From Pyrocephalus nanus (Eukaryota > Chordata > Aves > Passeriformes > Tyrannidae): 64,000 bases of DNA. Location of the stretch: NCBI GenBank assembly GCA_038380795.1, contig CM076259.1, forward strand, positions 102,163,739 through 102,227,738, in the 5' to 3' direction. Below the pieces are notes generated by a model. That model did not search any database. It was not told where the DNA came from and worked only from the letters and a program-made list of their open reading frames with translations. Each line of letters starts with the position of its first letter. Position 1 is the stretch's first letter. This document shows, in pieces, positions 24,805 to 36,080 of this stretch. Both the position numbers and the translations under genes were made by a program.

Positions 24805-24920
24805 AAGAAAAATCAGTTTAGAGGCTACAGGAAGAAAGCAGGAAGTCACAGACTGTTATTGTAGAGCCCTAGATATTTATCAGAGAGATTCACTGAGTCA
24901 CAGAGTTAATGGATTTACAA
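24805..24920 (+). repeat. diverged direct repeat, copy 1
   Basis: This segment and 25,102-25,215 share the same ordered blocks: AAAAATC, GTTTAGAGG(C/T)TACA, a CCAGATA(C/T)TTAT-like block, and an identical 16-mer ATTCACTGAGTCACAG (24,888-24,903 here), followed by GTTAATG. The 16-mer contains a consensus AP-1 site, TGAGTCA. Divergence between the copies suggests an old duplication, or two insertions of one unrecognised repeat. Confidence 0.65.
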
Positions 24921-25101
24921 GATAGCTCATCACTTCTGCATCACTGTCAGTGGGAAATTATACTACTTCCTCCAGTGTTTAAATTCCCTCCTGTCTTAGT
25001 ATTTTCTATTTATACTTATTTTCCTGAAGTACGTTACATTGATTTTTGCATTTTGGCACAACACAAAGATCCCTATCATCATTAGAGTATAAACTAAGTG
25101 T

Positions 25102-25215
25102 GCAAAAAAATCCTCCAAGTTTAGAGGTTACAAAATAAAGGCACAAAATGTTATATGGAATTCCAGATACTTATCTGAGAAATTCACTGAGTCACAGTTG
25201 TTAATGCATTAAGGC
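25102..25215 (+). repeat. diverged direct repeat, copy 2
   Basis: This is the second copy of the segment at 24,805-24,920, in the same orientation and offset by about 294 bases. It keeps the identical 16-mer ATTCACTGAGTCACAG at 25,182-25,197 and the AAGTTTAGAGGTTACA block. I do not recognise the repeat family. Confidence 0.65.
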
Positions 25216-26511
25216 ACCTGATAATTTTATGTGTGTGAATTTTCCCCCCGAATATAATGAGAATGCTCATCTTGGTTCTAGAAAGTGTTGGTATTTGAAA
25301 CACATTTATTTTCTTTGATTCTGAAATCACAGGAAACATCTCCCATTCTGACAGTCAGACCTATGTCCCTTGTGAAACATCTGCATTTTCAAAGCATGAA
25401 ATTGCTGCCATGAATTTACTAGTAAGCTCCAACTCTAAAAACTGAATTTCTCTGATCAGTAGCATTTTTCCATGATGTTTCTAGTTTAATTACCAAGAAT
25501 AAGGATATGCACTCTATGTGTTGCTTCTAATGTTTGCATTGGATGATTCCTAAAACAGTTTATAAATTACTCAGGACCTACTTAAATGTTAGGCTTTAAA
25601 GATGGCTCACTTTGTAACCTCATTTCATTAGTAAGATTCCAGGGAGACAAACCATCAAGGGAAAGTTCAGGTGTGTCCACCTGAATTTTTCCACTTAAAA
25701 CATCTTGAATTTTAACAGTGTTTTGTAGAATGGCTCCTAAAATGCCCTTAAGGTCCCTGGGGACAAATCCAGCCCTCACCAAGGTGCATTATACACTCAT
25801 GCTATTCTAATCAGAAACCGCCATAGTTTGTAAAGACTAAGTTTTTTATTTAATTCATATTAAATCTGTATCTCTTTTTTACTAAAAACATGAGGTTCAT
25901 AAGCTCACAATGACTAGTTGAACATGTGAGCTGATTTCCTGCAACACTTAACTGAGTATAATTATGCAACTTATTTGAAGCTGATGTACATCACATGAGA
26001 TTAGAAACCAAAAAATAGGATTGGCACTTTGCTGGAGTTCAGTTTGTCTGTATTTTCCACTGTCTTTTAGCTTCTTCAAGCATAAAATTAGATTGTTCTT
26101 AGTTCTTCCATTTCTGGGCAAAGAATTAAAGCCCACAAGTCACTGAAGAAGTTTCTTCCCGTAATGAACAAGAGGTTCAATCTGTCAGAAAGGTGACTTT
26201 CACTTCGTCATTCGTTTTGTAACTACCTGGAGAAGAGGCACGAGACCAAAGGACAAACACGCAGTGTGCTTATCTGGGGAACAACTGCTCCTTCGAATGA
26301 CCTCCTCTCTGTGTAAAACTTGTGCTTCAAAAGTTTATGCCATCTTCTCATGACGTACAGCTGTCCCTGGCATGTGCATCTGTTGTATAAGCTGGCAGCA
26401 AAGTCTTGCATTTCTGCTGAAAAAATCTAACTTTGGAATTTAGTGACAGGAAGACCAGTCAAGAGGTAAGCTCAGGGTTTTCTTGTCTTTACTTATTCCC
26501 TGTTTCTGCAG

Positions 26512-26613
26512 CCCAAGCCCCGTGAAAAATGAAAGGGTTATCTCATTGTCCTGCAAGGACTTCCCATCTCCCGTGGCTTGTCTTCCTGGAGAAATCTCCA
26601 ATGTTTGGCTGAG
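26512..26613 (+). other. exon candidate, + strand
   Basis: A long pyrimidine tract (TCTTTACTTATTCCCTGTTT) ending CTGCAG precedes 102 bases that are open in one frame (one base, 33 codons, two bases), ending GCTGAG before a GTATGTATG donor. The encoded peptide begins PSPVKNERVISLSCKDF and has no recognisable family. Its length is a multiple of three and its phase would follow the start exon at 3189-3226. A second donor (AAGAGGTAAG) lies only about 45 bases upstream of the acceptor. The splice signals are good; the coding status is unknown, and it may be non-coding or fortuitous. Confidence 0.22.
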
Positions 26614-26845
26614 GTATGTATGCTTGCAGTTCACAGATGCACACACTTGCAACCCGGGATATATTTACACACTGATGCCTCTTCTTGGAAACGTGAATAT
26701 AAAAAAGGTGTCCCTAGAATTACGTATATTATTTTCTCCCTTTTCTACATATTCCTGAACACAGAAACATAAATTACTGGGTGCAATGATTTGAGAACAG
26801 GACAGTGTGTTCATTTTCATATTTTATTCAGTTTTTAAATCTAGA

Positions 26846-26848
<3 letters not shown>

Positions 26849-26877
<29 letters not shown>
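26849..26877. repeat. poly(A) run, 29 bases
   Basis: This is the longest homopolymer in the window, 29 A after TCTAGACTT. No retrotransposon body is recognisable upstream. Confidence 0.9.
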
Positions 26878-26878
<1 letters not shown>

Positions 26879-29800
26879 CAACATTTACAGGATAACTGGG
26901 GATATCTGATAATACTAATGGTTTGGGGTATACATTGTCAGAAATGTATAGGCTACCATTTGGTCAATAGCTACTGCTACTTAGTTTTAGCAATAGCACA
27001 CTTAAATCAATAACTCCTTCTTAATATTTGATGTCCTCATACCATTAGCCTGTTTTTGTGTCCTTTTTTTTATTGCTAATCAAAGCTATTGTCAATGACC
27101 TTGACATTTTTCTAGGTTTTTAGTGGCTCAGGTTTCACTTAAATTAGCAAGCACAGGAACAGCTTTGGTTGATTTACAATTCACCTACATTTTAAGAACT
27201 TTGATTCCATTTTTTTATTTCACTAGCAAGCAATTCTATTGTTCTGTATAAAATATAAGGCCTACATTAAAATGCTTTGGACTTTTCTGTTTCGTTGTGT
27301 ATAGTAGCCAAAATGAATCAAAATGACTTCTTATATATGTATCTAATTTTATGTTATGACTGCAGGATACCAAAAAGTGATTTCAATCTTCCATTGTAAT
27401 AATCCAGAGAAGCCATTGTCACTTTGGGTTCTCACTTCGTGTTTGCAGTTTGCTTGAAAAGGTATTCGGAATATTTTCTTACTTCCTGCTTATTGTGTAG
27501 CTGTGGTGGAAGACAGACAAATTCAATGATAAGTTTTTCTGTGTTTCATTAAGTGGGGAACATACTTGAAGTGTGTATAAAGTACGTAGAAAGTATACTT
27601 TTTAGGTATTAAAGCTTAAAAATTCCTACTTTTAGTAACAGTTACTGCATAGATAACTGCATCTCAAGCATTTCCTTGTATATCCAGAACAGCATATGAT
27701 AATATTCTCTGTGACACAGAAAAGCACACAGAATCTCATTATTTAAATTAGGCAGGTAAGGTTAAGGAACAAGGGTCCATAACTGAAATCACACAGCAAT
27801 TAAATAAGCATCAATCCAACTCTGCTTTTTCACACAGATTACTTTCCTGTAAATGGTATTTTAGCAATTATCTTATCAGTTGCTACTAGCTCAGTAGTGA
27901 TTTACATAATCCTGCCTGTGTAGTTAGACTGGTATTAGATTATATCCATTGAAATGAACATAGCAGTTGTATTAAATAGCTCATTTACTTTTCAGTGAGT
28001 CACAGGAAATACTTAAACCAGTTTACTTTGTACTGGCAAAAGCTTTGTACTAAAAGTTACCAAAAAAAGTAGGGTCTAATCCAAAGCTTGTTGAAGTCAT
28101 TTAAATCTTTCCACTGACTGCCATTGATCTCTTACATACGTGCATAATATTAAAAACCAGTGTTGTGCTCTACTTCTGTAATTTCTCCTGTCTGCAGTAA
28201 CTCCTGCAGGTTTTTAGTGTGTGTCTCTCCTCTAAGGTGACCAGATCCCTACAGGGAGCTGAGCTGGGAGCTCAGGTACCTGTGCTGGTAATCTTCCTTT
28301 CTGCTCAGGGCTGCACCTGTGCAAATGAAGTCCAGAGGGGTCTTTCAAAGTAGGCTTGGCCAGAGGCAAACTTGGCAGATTTCCTAGTGCTGTGCAGTGC
28401 TTTAGCAAGACACTGAACAAAGCAGACGGAAATGTAGGTGCTGTTTGCTTAGAGCAGAACTAACTGCACAAATTCTGTGGGAAGGCGTCTGACAAGCACG
28501 GAATTTGAACACCAAGGTCATGACTTTGTCTTGCAAGCCTGTGTTTGTATCAGCCAGCCTTACATATGTGACTCCACTGGGAGAGGTGAATTCATTGCCC
28601 AAAGACATAAAGAAGAATCATCAGCAACACTTCTTACAGACCAAAGCCAAAGACAAAGCCACCCACAAAAGTTACTAAAATTTTTGACAAGGAAGCAATT
28701 GTGGGACAAATGGCATCATACATACCAGAATAAAAATGTTATATGCATCTGAACCATCCCTTTCACACAGAGATCTCAAGGTCTGTTCCCACATATGGAT
28801 AAATATTTTCTTTATCCGTGGGCAAGTGTGAATATCAATTGCAAAATAATGGCTTCCCACAAGTGACAGTGAGAGTGAGTGGTAGACCTAAGCCAAATTA
28901 TGTTGAACTTACCTTTTAAGGAATCCTTACTACAAACTGAATGCCATTTATTTCTGTTATATCTTCCGTTTTTGCTTCTTCTTCAGGAATATGCATACCC
29001 CGTTTTCACACTGATCAACACTAACAAGTATAGCTTTACTGAAGTTACTTATGCAAGAAAATGACAGAAAAAAATGTTTAAAACTGTCCTTTAATAAGAA
29101 GATTATTTCTGTGCCCCCAAGACTCTACATTTTTATCTCCTCCTGCAAAAAGGGAACTTCTTTCATTATGAAGCCTATGCTAGAAATGAATTTCTGAAAA
29201 ACTTGCCCATTTTAGAGGTGCACTCCAAAATCAGTGACACCTCACAAATGCTGTCTAATGAATTCTGTGAGTTAACCTTAAACAAATAAAATAGTCAATA
29301 TTTTTGAAGCATGGATCATGCTCTGTACCATCACAATCTGATAGGGAACATCAGTCACTACAGTACTAAGAAATTTCAGGGGGTTATCATATTCTCGATG
29401 CAGGCAAAGGAAAGGCCTCATTATTGTGTGCTCATCATTCCTTGGACATCAGGTTTTGTTCAGATGTCTCACTCTCAAAATAAAGTCTTAAAAATTATAA
29501 CTCAGCCTTGAAAATACTGGCTGATCTTTGGCTCAGTTAAGTGCAAAGAGTTTTAAAGTTAAATTTATTTACTGTTGAAATGTGCAAAACGTATGCTGAA
29601 GGCTCAATTTCTTCAGGCCATTGGCACACTAATGATGAATAAAGGAGCAAATGTTTGTGTAAGACTTGCTGCTGGTGTTGCAATTGCTTAGCAATTCTCA
29701 AAAAAGCTGTAGAGACAATGATGACACTGGGCCAGGTCTGAAAAATTGGAGCTGTTCTTAGTACGTAAATTCATCTATATACTTAGAATGATATGCATTA

Positions 29801-30329
29801 TTCTCTCCTGGGATGAAGTATTCACCTTTCATGGATGATTTTAATCTAGGACTTCCATGTTCAGATAATTAGATATTTTGGGTTTGTTTTATCTTAACAT
29901 TCATTTTATAACAAAGACAAAATAAGTAATAGATTTAGTAGTCATATGTTCTAGATTGTTACGAGTACTACACTGGAGGATATATAAATCAGAGTTTTAT
30001 ATACCATGAAAATAAACAACACAATTATGTGTTGAGCACTTAACATTATGTTGTTATGAATCTCTACTTTAGGCCATTTATTAGTTTTATATACACAAAC
30101 CTTTACAGAGAGTGGCATTAGATTCACACTGAAGGAATGCCAATAACACAGCAAATGTGCTTCTCACGCCTCAGTGTCTTCAGAAACTGTCACAAGATAC
30201 CCACATCAAGCAGTTTTAGGAGTACACCAGCACAGCAACTCCCTTGTATCCCACACTGTGAGTGAACAAGGGACTGGGACAGGGCTGAGCACTCGGTCAG
30301 ACAGCAGTACAAGCCACTCCTATAGCGAG

Positions 30330-30560
30330 AGAGCAGGAGCAAAAGCAACTCCCGCAACTCCAACTAAGAATCACACAAACCCCAGGCTAACATATCCAAA
30401 TGGCAACTCAGCCTCTCTGCCGAAGAGCGCAGGTCGGTGGGTTCATCTTCTCAGAACGTAACTCAGTTTCCTAGAAACGGCTCGGCGAGAAGCAGAAAGG
30501 ACATGTTATTTCTATTACGGAATCGCCTCGTGCTCCTGGGACGCCTCGTTCCAAGTATGG
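30330..30560. promoter_or_regulatory. small CpG cluster, possible enhancer or alternative promoter
   Basis: CpGs are concentrated in this stretch (GCCGAAGAGCGC, AACGGCTCGGCGAG, ACGGAATCGCCTCG, GGGACGCCTCG), in a region that is otherwise CpG-poor for many kilobases. It includes the near-palindrome GTTTCCTAGAAAC at 30,466-30,478. No TATA box or donor signal marks it clearly as a promoter. Confidence 0.3.
30466..30478. promoter_or_regulatory. GTTTCCTAGAAAC palindromic motif
   Basis: The arms GTTTC and GAAAC flank CTA. The core TTCCTAGAA fits the STAT consensus TTCNNNGAA exactly, and the whole resembles an RFX X-box half-site pair with a short spacer. Its position in the CpG cluster makes it a better candidate than an isolated match. 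Confidence 0.3.
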
Positions 30561-31150
30561 GTCAGTCCTAAGACAGAGGCCAAGGAGAGAAATGTTAATG
30601 CTCTTAATTACAACATGGCAGTGAAATCGACTTTATACCTTTAGCTCCTCTGTTGAATTTCAACTCTAGCACCCACCCCTCTGAGGGTGCCAGTGGAGTT
30701 TTATGTCGATTCTATAGATGTTGTCTTTAATTCCAGATTTGCTGGGGGAGAGTAGCACAGTTTTTCTGACAATTCTTATTAAGGAACCATGCATCTGAGC
30801 TACCTCAGATTTCAGCTACATTTGGATCCAGATCAGAATCATGTAACTTGGATTAACCTCTGTTATTAATAAAGTCCTTAGAGGAATACTGAAAAAGCAA
30901 GCATTAAGGTTGCACTGAGTACAACGGGTTATGGTGGTCTGTACAGCCTTTGCCCAGTATTTAACTACATGTTCTCAGCTTTCTAAAAATAGGTCTCCCA
31001 CATGTAAAATATGTGAGTGCCTCAAACAAATGAATTTGGTTTTAAAGTGTCCCTTTGTGGTAAATAGGTACTACTGTAGTCACTTCTGGTTTATATAAAT
31101 GAGTACTCAAAATCAGTTCATCTATAGCCTCAAGAGTATTTGAAGTTGAG

Positions 31151-31177
31151 CTGCCCTGCTGCTTCATAGCAGGGCAG
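31151..31177. other. perfect 10-bp hairpin
   Basis: CTGCCCTGCT and its exact reverse complement AGCAGGGCAG flank a seven-base loop, GCTTCAT. In RNA the stem could be extended by three pairs, two of them G-U. It is too short to look like a microRNA precursor, and no T-run follows that would suggest a terminator. Confidence 0.7.
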
Positions 31178-31696
31178 TTTTGAAGGGCTGAGGCTTCCTA
31201 GTGTAATAACTGATAAGTATTGGAATGCAATGTATTTGTCCTGCAGTCATATCAGAAAAGTGATGATACACACTTTTTTAGGTATCAGAATGACGTTTTA
31301 GGCCAACTGCTATATGCAGGCACATAATATCCCCATATACATTCTGCCTGTTGTAGAATTAGAAGGGCTTGAGTCACTGTCTTTTTCAGTACCACACAGG
31401 AACTTCGTGTAGTTGCTTGCAGTTTATGTAGGTTCAGGAGGGACAGACCAAGTAACAGGAAGGGAGATCCTGGGAGTTACTAAATAAGCCACAAAGGGAA
31501 ACACTTTATTTCAAGTGACTTCAAGACTCAGGAAATTACTTGAGATGCAAATGAAGACCAGGAGAGCACTGCTGCAGGAGAGAAAAGGGAGTTTGCTTTG
31601 ACTCATTCTTTAAAGGGATCAATTCTGGCTTTTGAGAGAAAGAGAAGAATGAGCCACGTGGCCCATGGACTGAACCAATATTTCCTCTCGTATGGA

Positions 31697-31714
31697 AGCT
31701 GCCATATGGCAGCT
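31697..31714. other. 18-bp perfect palindrome
   Basis: AGCTGCCATATGGCAGCT equals its own reverse complement across all 18 bases. It could be a dimer binding site or chance; roughly a quarter of windows this size would hold one by chance. Confidence 0.9.
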
Positions 31715-34700
31715 ACCTTCAGTATGAAACATATTTTCTCCTCCTGCAATTCCCTGCCTTAAAGCATATTCTCCTTCATGCCAGCATTCATCTGTTTCAC
31801 TTCCACTGGGAAACGGGTGGAAGGCTCTGGGTAGTGCCTGACCAGCTGCAGCTATTGTGACCCAAGAAATACAAGGGTTACAGACTAAGAAAAGTTCCCG
31901 AACACTAAATGGGGAGACCCATTTGACTCCAAGGGCAGTAGCATCATGCAGAAGCAGTTATTTTCTTGCTTTTAGTCTGTGCAAGGCTGAGGACATTTTG
32001 AAGAAAAAAGGTGATAGAGAAGCCTTCTGGATAGTTGGCAGCTGGAATATAGATGTGCAATACCTGGTCTGTACCTTAGTAATCAGACTGGTGGCAAGCC
32101 AAAAATGTTCCCACTGAGTGTGGTCTGATTGCCTACCCCATGCTCTCCCTCAGTGGGCAGGAGCTCCTGGGCTGGTTCAGCCATCTCATACTTCAAACAG
32201 ATGAAGTGCATTCCTCTTCTGTTTTCTTCTTCACCTTTGTCTTTTGTAAGCCTTTAAGGCTGCATGGTCTGCTTGGTTTTGGTGAATGAACGCTTTTATT
32301 TGCATCTTTGGTTAACTTGACATGCATTAAGAGTGATTTCAAGATGACTGAATAACAACAAAGCATTCTCCACCCAAATACTCAGTGAAAATATAAACCA
32401 CGGCACCTTAACAACGCTGTAACACGCACCTCCTGTGCATCAGAGAATGACAGGGCGTTCTTCACAAGGGCCAAGGCAGGAAGACATGCCTAGTGATCAC
32501 TGGGTAACAGGGAAGGTTCTTTGGCAGGCACTGAGACACTGAGAGCCATGGCTGATTCCAGAGAGCAATCAAGAAATCTCTTTCAGAGGCACTGCTGAGA
32601 CAGGATTGGTGCTGCCTTCCAAATAGCAGATATTTATCCTTGACATCAGCAATAAAAGTTACAGTGTTATAAACACACTTTGTTTCATGGAGGGCAGGGG
32701 GTTAAAAGTGGTTTTCGGTTCGTTGGGGTTTTTTTTATAATTTGTGCATTACAAATTAGGGAACAAGGGACAGGACACTTCAAGCAAAACTGTTTTTGAA
32801 GGCACACTGTAATTACATACTGACAGGGAAAAAGATCAGTGTAGAAACCACTGACTATCTGGGGAAAAAAAAGTCCTTCTCTAGTGAGGGGCTTCTGACT
32901 CGTTTCTTTTTCTGTTTGAAGTTCAGTGTATGCATGGGTGTTTAGATTTTCCAGGAAGAGCTTCAAGAAATGCAAAACTATGTCTGTTCAGCGTTCTGAA
33001 GATCCCACAGGTAGAGCAGAGTTATTCCCAGATCAGCTCTGTTCTGGGAAAATCAGGGGTACTCCTGAAGCATGAGTAAAACCACTCTTTGCTGAGACAA
33101 CTGGGAAAGATGCAGACGAAGAAGGGAGCTAGAAGAAAGAAAAATCAGCCTGAAGGGCTGCAAAGAACTGATGGAAGAGGGACTTCATGGTCATGACATG
33201 AGAATTTAGTGACCCAGAGACAGAGGGGGTCACTTGACTTTGAAAGATTCTGCCTCTAGACTTTCTATAAGGAGAGTTTGTGTTAAGGCATATCTTGCAG
33301 TCTTTGAAAGTTTACTGAAAAGTATAAAGTAGTAAAAGAGCACAAGATGTCTGCTTTACTATCAAGCTAGAGAATGTTTTACTTTGAACATGCTTATCAG
33401 GAATGAGCTTCAGATTTCAGTCAGTCTAAAGAAGCTTTATTAAAAAAAAAAAAGGACTTACAAGAAAAGGAAGACTGATTTATTCATGCATATGGTTGAA
33501 CTGCTAAAAAACCTGTATTAGATTAACAACAGAAACATTAAACAAACTGGTTCACTTTCGTTAGCATCAAATATTTGACTGTAAATAAGTTTTATGAAGC
33601 TGTCTTTGTAGGGATTGCAGGCATAAGATCTGCCTTCAGTATGTCTGGATGTTTTATATCACTTCTGATTTACCTTGTAGCCGCAGACCTGCAGTAAGAC
33701 ATTTCTCAGTGCTATATCCCACTCTTTTCTGTGAAAAACAATGGAATAGCACTTGGCTGTTTAGTACAAATGCTGAGTTGGTTAAGTTGAGCAGTCTGAG
33801 ACCCTTAAAAGAAGGATGTCACAAAAGTTCTGCTGTATTTGTAATATTTTTGTTGATGTTGAAAATTTCCTTGGATACTACAGCAGTGGGCTCTACAGAA
33901 CATACTTCTGAAAAAGAAAAAAACTAAATATTTGCTCATGCTGGAAAGAGAGTGAGTCAGCAATTGAGTGGGAACATTAATCAAAACTTAACAATGAGCA
34001 GCATTGTGATGAGTCTTGCTTCAAGCATGGGATTCACCAGAACTTTCTCCTAAAATTAAATTTTAATGAATGGACTTAGCTGGAAACTCTTTTGCACAAA
34101 AGAAGTGCAAAAAGAGATGGTATAAAATTGTTGTTATTTTAAACTGCAGGTATATTCAAAGCACTAGGAGGAAAAATCCTCACTCACTCCCAAGACCTCA
34201 TTTGGCTGCATGTAGGCTATGGAGAGATGTCAATTAGCTAACAAGACTCTTGGGCCATCTTATAACTCCTGCCTGGAAAACCACTGCTGTCCATACAAAA
34301 GGAAAGAAGGCAGTGAATGTAATCAGGGAAGGACAAGCCAGGAGAAATATTTTTAAACCATTCCCAGAGTTTAGAATAATCAAACTCAGTTTTCACATTT
34401 GTCATGGTTATTCAGATAGTCATTTTGGTACCCTGCAATGCTGCACATGCAAACCAGTAAAACTAATACATCCTGTTCATAAGATAAAGCCATCAGTCAC
34501 ACAGCTGTGTCTCTGAAAAACAGATAAACATCACTGTTCAAAAATTAGCCAGTGTCAGAAATTACGCAGCCTTCTGTATCAATAGCACTCTGGAAGAAAT
34601 CCAGACCTGTCAACACAGAAACATGTAATATGATTTAATAACTGCAGCAAAAAAAAGTTTGGGTCCAACCCATCCTTAATGAAGATGGAAAACTGTTGGT

Positions 34701-34854
34701 TTTCCTACACCGAGTATAACATGTTTAGTTTGCATGTGATTGTATTCTGAAAACATGAATTGTTATTGTTAAATTCACTAGTAAATGTTTGCTAAAGAGG
34801 GAGAACATTGTTAAAGTTTTTACTGTTTATTCACTGAAAATATCTGGACCATGG

Positions 34855-36080
34855 TCCTGCTTGACTGACCTGATCTCTCTCCTTCATTTACAAGGACACC
34901 TGATTAGTGGAGAGGGGAAAGGCTGTGAATGTTGTCTACCTGGACTTTAGTAAAGCCTTTGACACCATTTCCTGAAGCATTTTCCTGGAGAAACTGGCTG
35001 CTCATGGCTTGGACAGCTGTACTTTTTGCTGGGTAAAATAGTGGCTGGACAGCTGGGCCCAGAGTGGTGATTAATGGAATTACATCCAGCTGGTGGCCAG
35101 TCACAGGTGGTGTTCCCCAGGGCTCAGTCCTCTTTAATATCTTTATCAACAGTCTTGATGAGGGGATCAAGGACACCAAATTGATCATATATGTTGATCT
35201 GCAAGAAGGTAGACAGACTCTGCAGAGGGGTATGGACAGGCTGGATTGATGGGCAGTTGTAAGAGGCTCAACAATGCCAAGTGCTGGGTCCTGCACCTGG
35301 GTCACAAAAAATCCATGCAGTGTTACAGGCTGGGAGCAGAGCGGCTGGAAAACTGCTTGGTGGAAAAGGACCAGGGGGTGCTGATCCACAGCTGGCTGAA
35401 CACGAGCCAGCAGTTTGTCCAGGTGGCCAAGAAGGCCAATGGCATCCTGCCCTTTATTAGAAATAACGTGGCCAGCAGGAGCAGGGCACCGATTGTCCCC
35501 CTGTGTTCAGCAATTGTGAGGCCACACCTCAAATCCCGTGTTCAGTTTTGTGGTCTTTCAAGAAAGACTTTGGGGTGCTGGAGTGTACCCAGAGAAGGGC
35601 ATTGGAGCTCGTGAAGGGTCTGGTGAGCAAGTCTGAAGACAACTGAAAAGACTGGAAGTCTAAAGACAGGCAAAAGTCTGATGAGGAGCAGCTGAGGGCG
35701 CTGGGGTTGTTTAGCTTGGACAAAAGGAGGCTGAGGGGAGACCTTATTGCTCTCTACAACTACCTGAAAGGAGGTTGTAGCCAGGTAGGGGTTGGCCTCT
35801 TTTCCCACATAAAGGGAATAGGGCAAGAGGAAATGTCCTCAAGTTGTGCCACTGGAGTTTCAGATTGGATATTAGAAAAAATTTCTTTATGGATAGGGTT
35901 GTCAAGCATCGGACCAGGATGTGCAGTGAGGTGGTTGAGTTAAATACCACCTAGGAGGTATTTAAAAGATGTGTAGATGTGGCACTTAGGGACATGGTTT
36001 AGTGGTGGACTTGGCAGTGCTGAGTGCTCAGTAGTCTCAGAGGTCTTTTCCAACCTAAATGATTGTATGATTCTATGATT
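34855..36080 (+). mobile_element. CR1 LINE, 5'-truncated, 1.2 kb
   Basis: This is the longest retroelement in the window. It begins inside the reverse transcriptase region and ends with TTTTCCAACC, then TGATTGTATGATTCTATGATTT, the avian CR1 3' terminal repeat. Fragments of the ORF2 protein are readable in two or three frames, then the CAGCTGAGGGCGCTGGGGTTGTTTAG block, the GGAGGCTGAGGGGAGACCTTATTGCTCTCTACAACTACCTGAAAGG block and the 3' region follow. The insert is colinear with a normal CR1 but carries stops and small deletions, so it is immobile. Truncation at the 5' end is the rule for CR1. Confidence 0.92.
34913..35620 (+). pseudogene. CR1 ORF2 reverse transcriptase remnant
   Basis: Readable landmarks of a non-LTR reverse transcriptase occur in order. 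VVYLDFSKAFDTIS (about 34,931-34,972) is followed at once by [15 protein letters not shown] and [12 protein letters not shown] lie in the frame 35,064-35,246. NNAKCWVLHLG and QVAKKANGILPFI lie in the frame from 35,246, and SRSRAPIVPLCSAIVRPHL follows. Where the catalytic Asp-Asp box should lie, the copy reads [13 protein letters not shown], so a deletion has removed the active-site pair. The frame changes at least twice and stops interrupt it. In a live element this protein primes reverse transcription of the LINE RNA at the target site; this copy is inactive. Confidence 0.9.

Larger units (their letters stand above)
25216..30329. other. AT-rich non-coding DNA
   Basis: No gene is recognised apart from one exon candidate at 26,512-26,613. 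A long A-run lies at 26,849. The rest is unique sequence with short random open frames. Confidence 0.5.
30561..34854. other. non-coding DNA, no gene recognised
   Basis: This is unique sequence with random short open frames. It holds a short perfect hairpin at 31,151 and an 18-base palindrome at 31,697, listed separately. Confidence 0.5.

Noticed and set aside
26414..26465. short exon ending in AAGAG-GTAAGC just before the 26,512 acceptor
   Set aside because: The intervening 45 bases are too short for a vertebrate intron and the acceptor upstream is poor.
34904..35389. 161-codon minus-strand frame
   Set aside because: It is the antisense shadow of the CR1 reverse transcriptase region.
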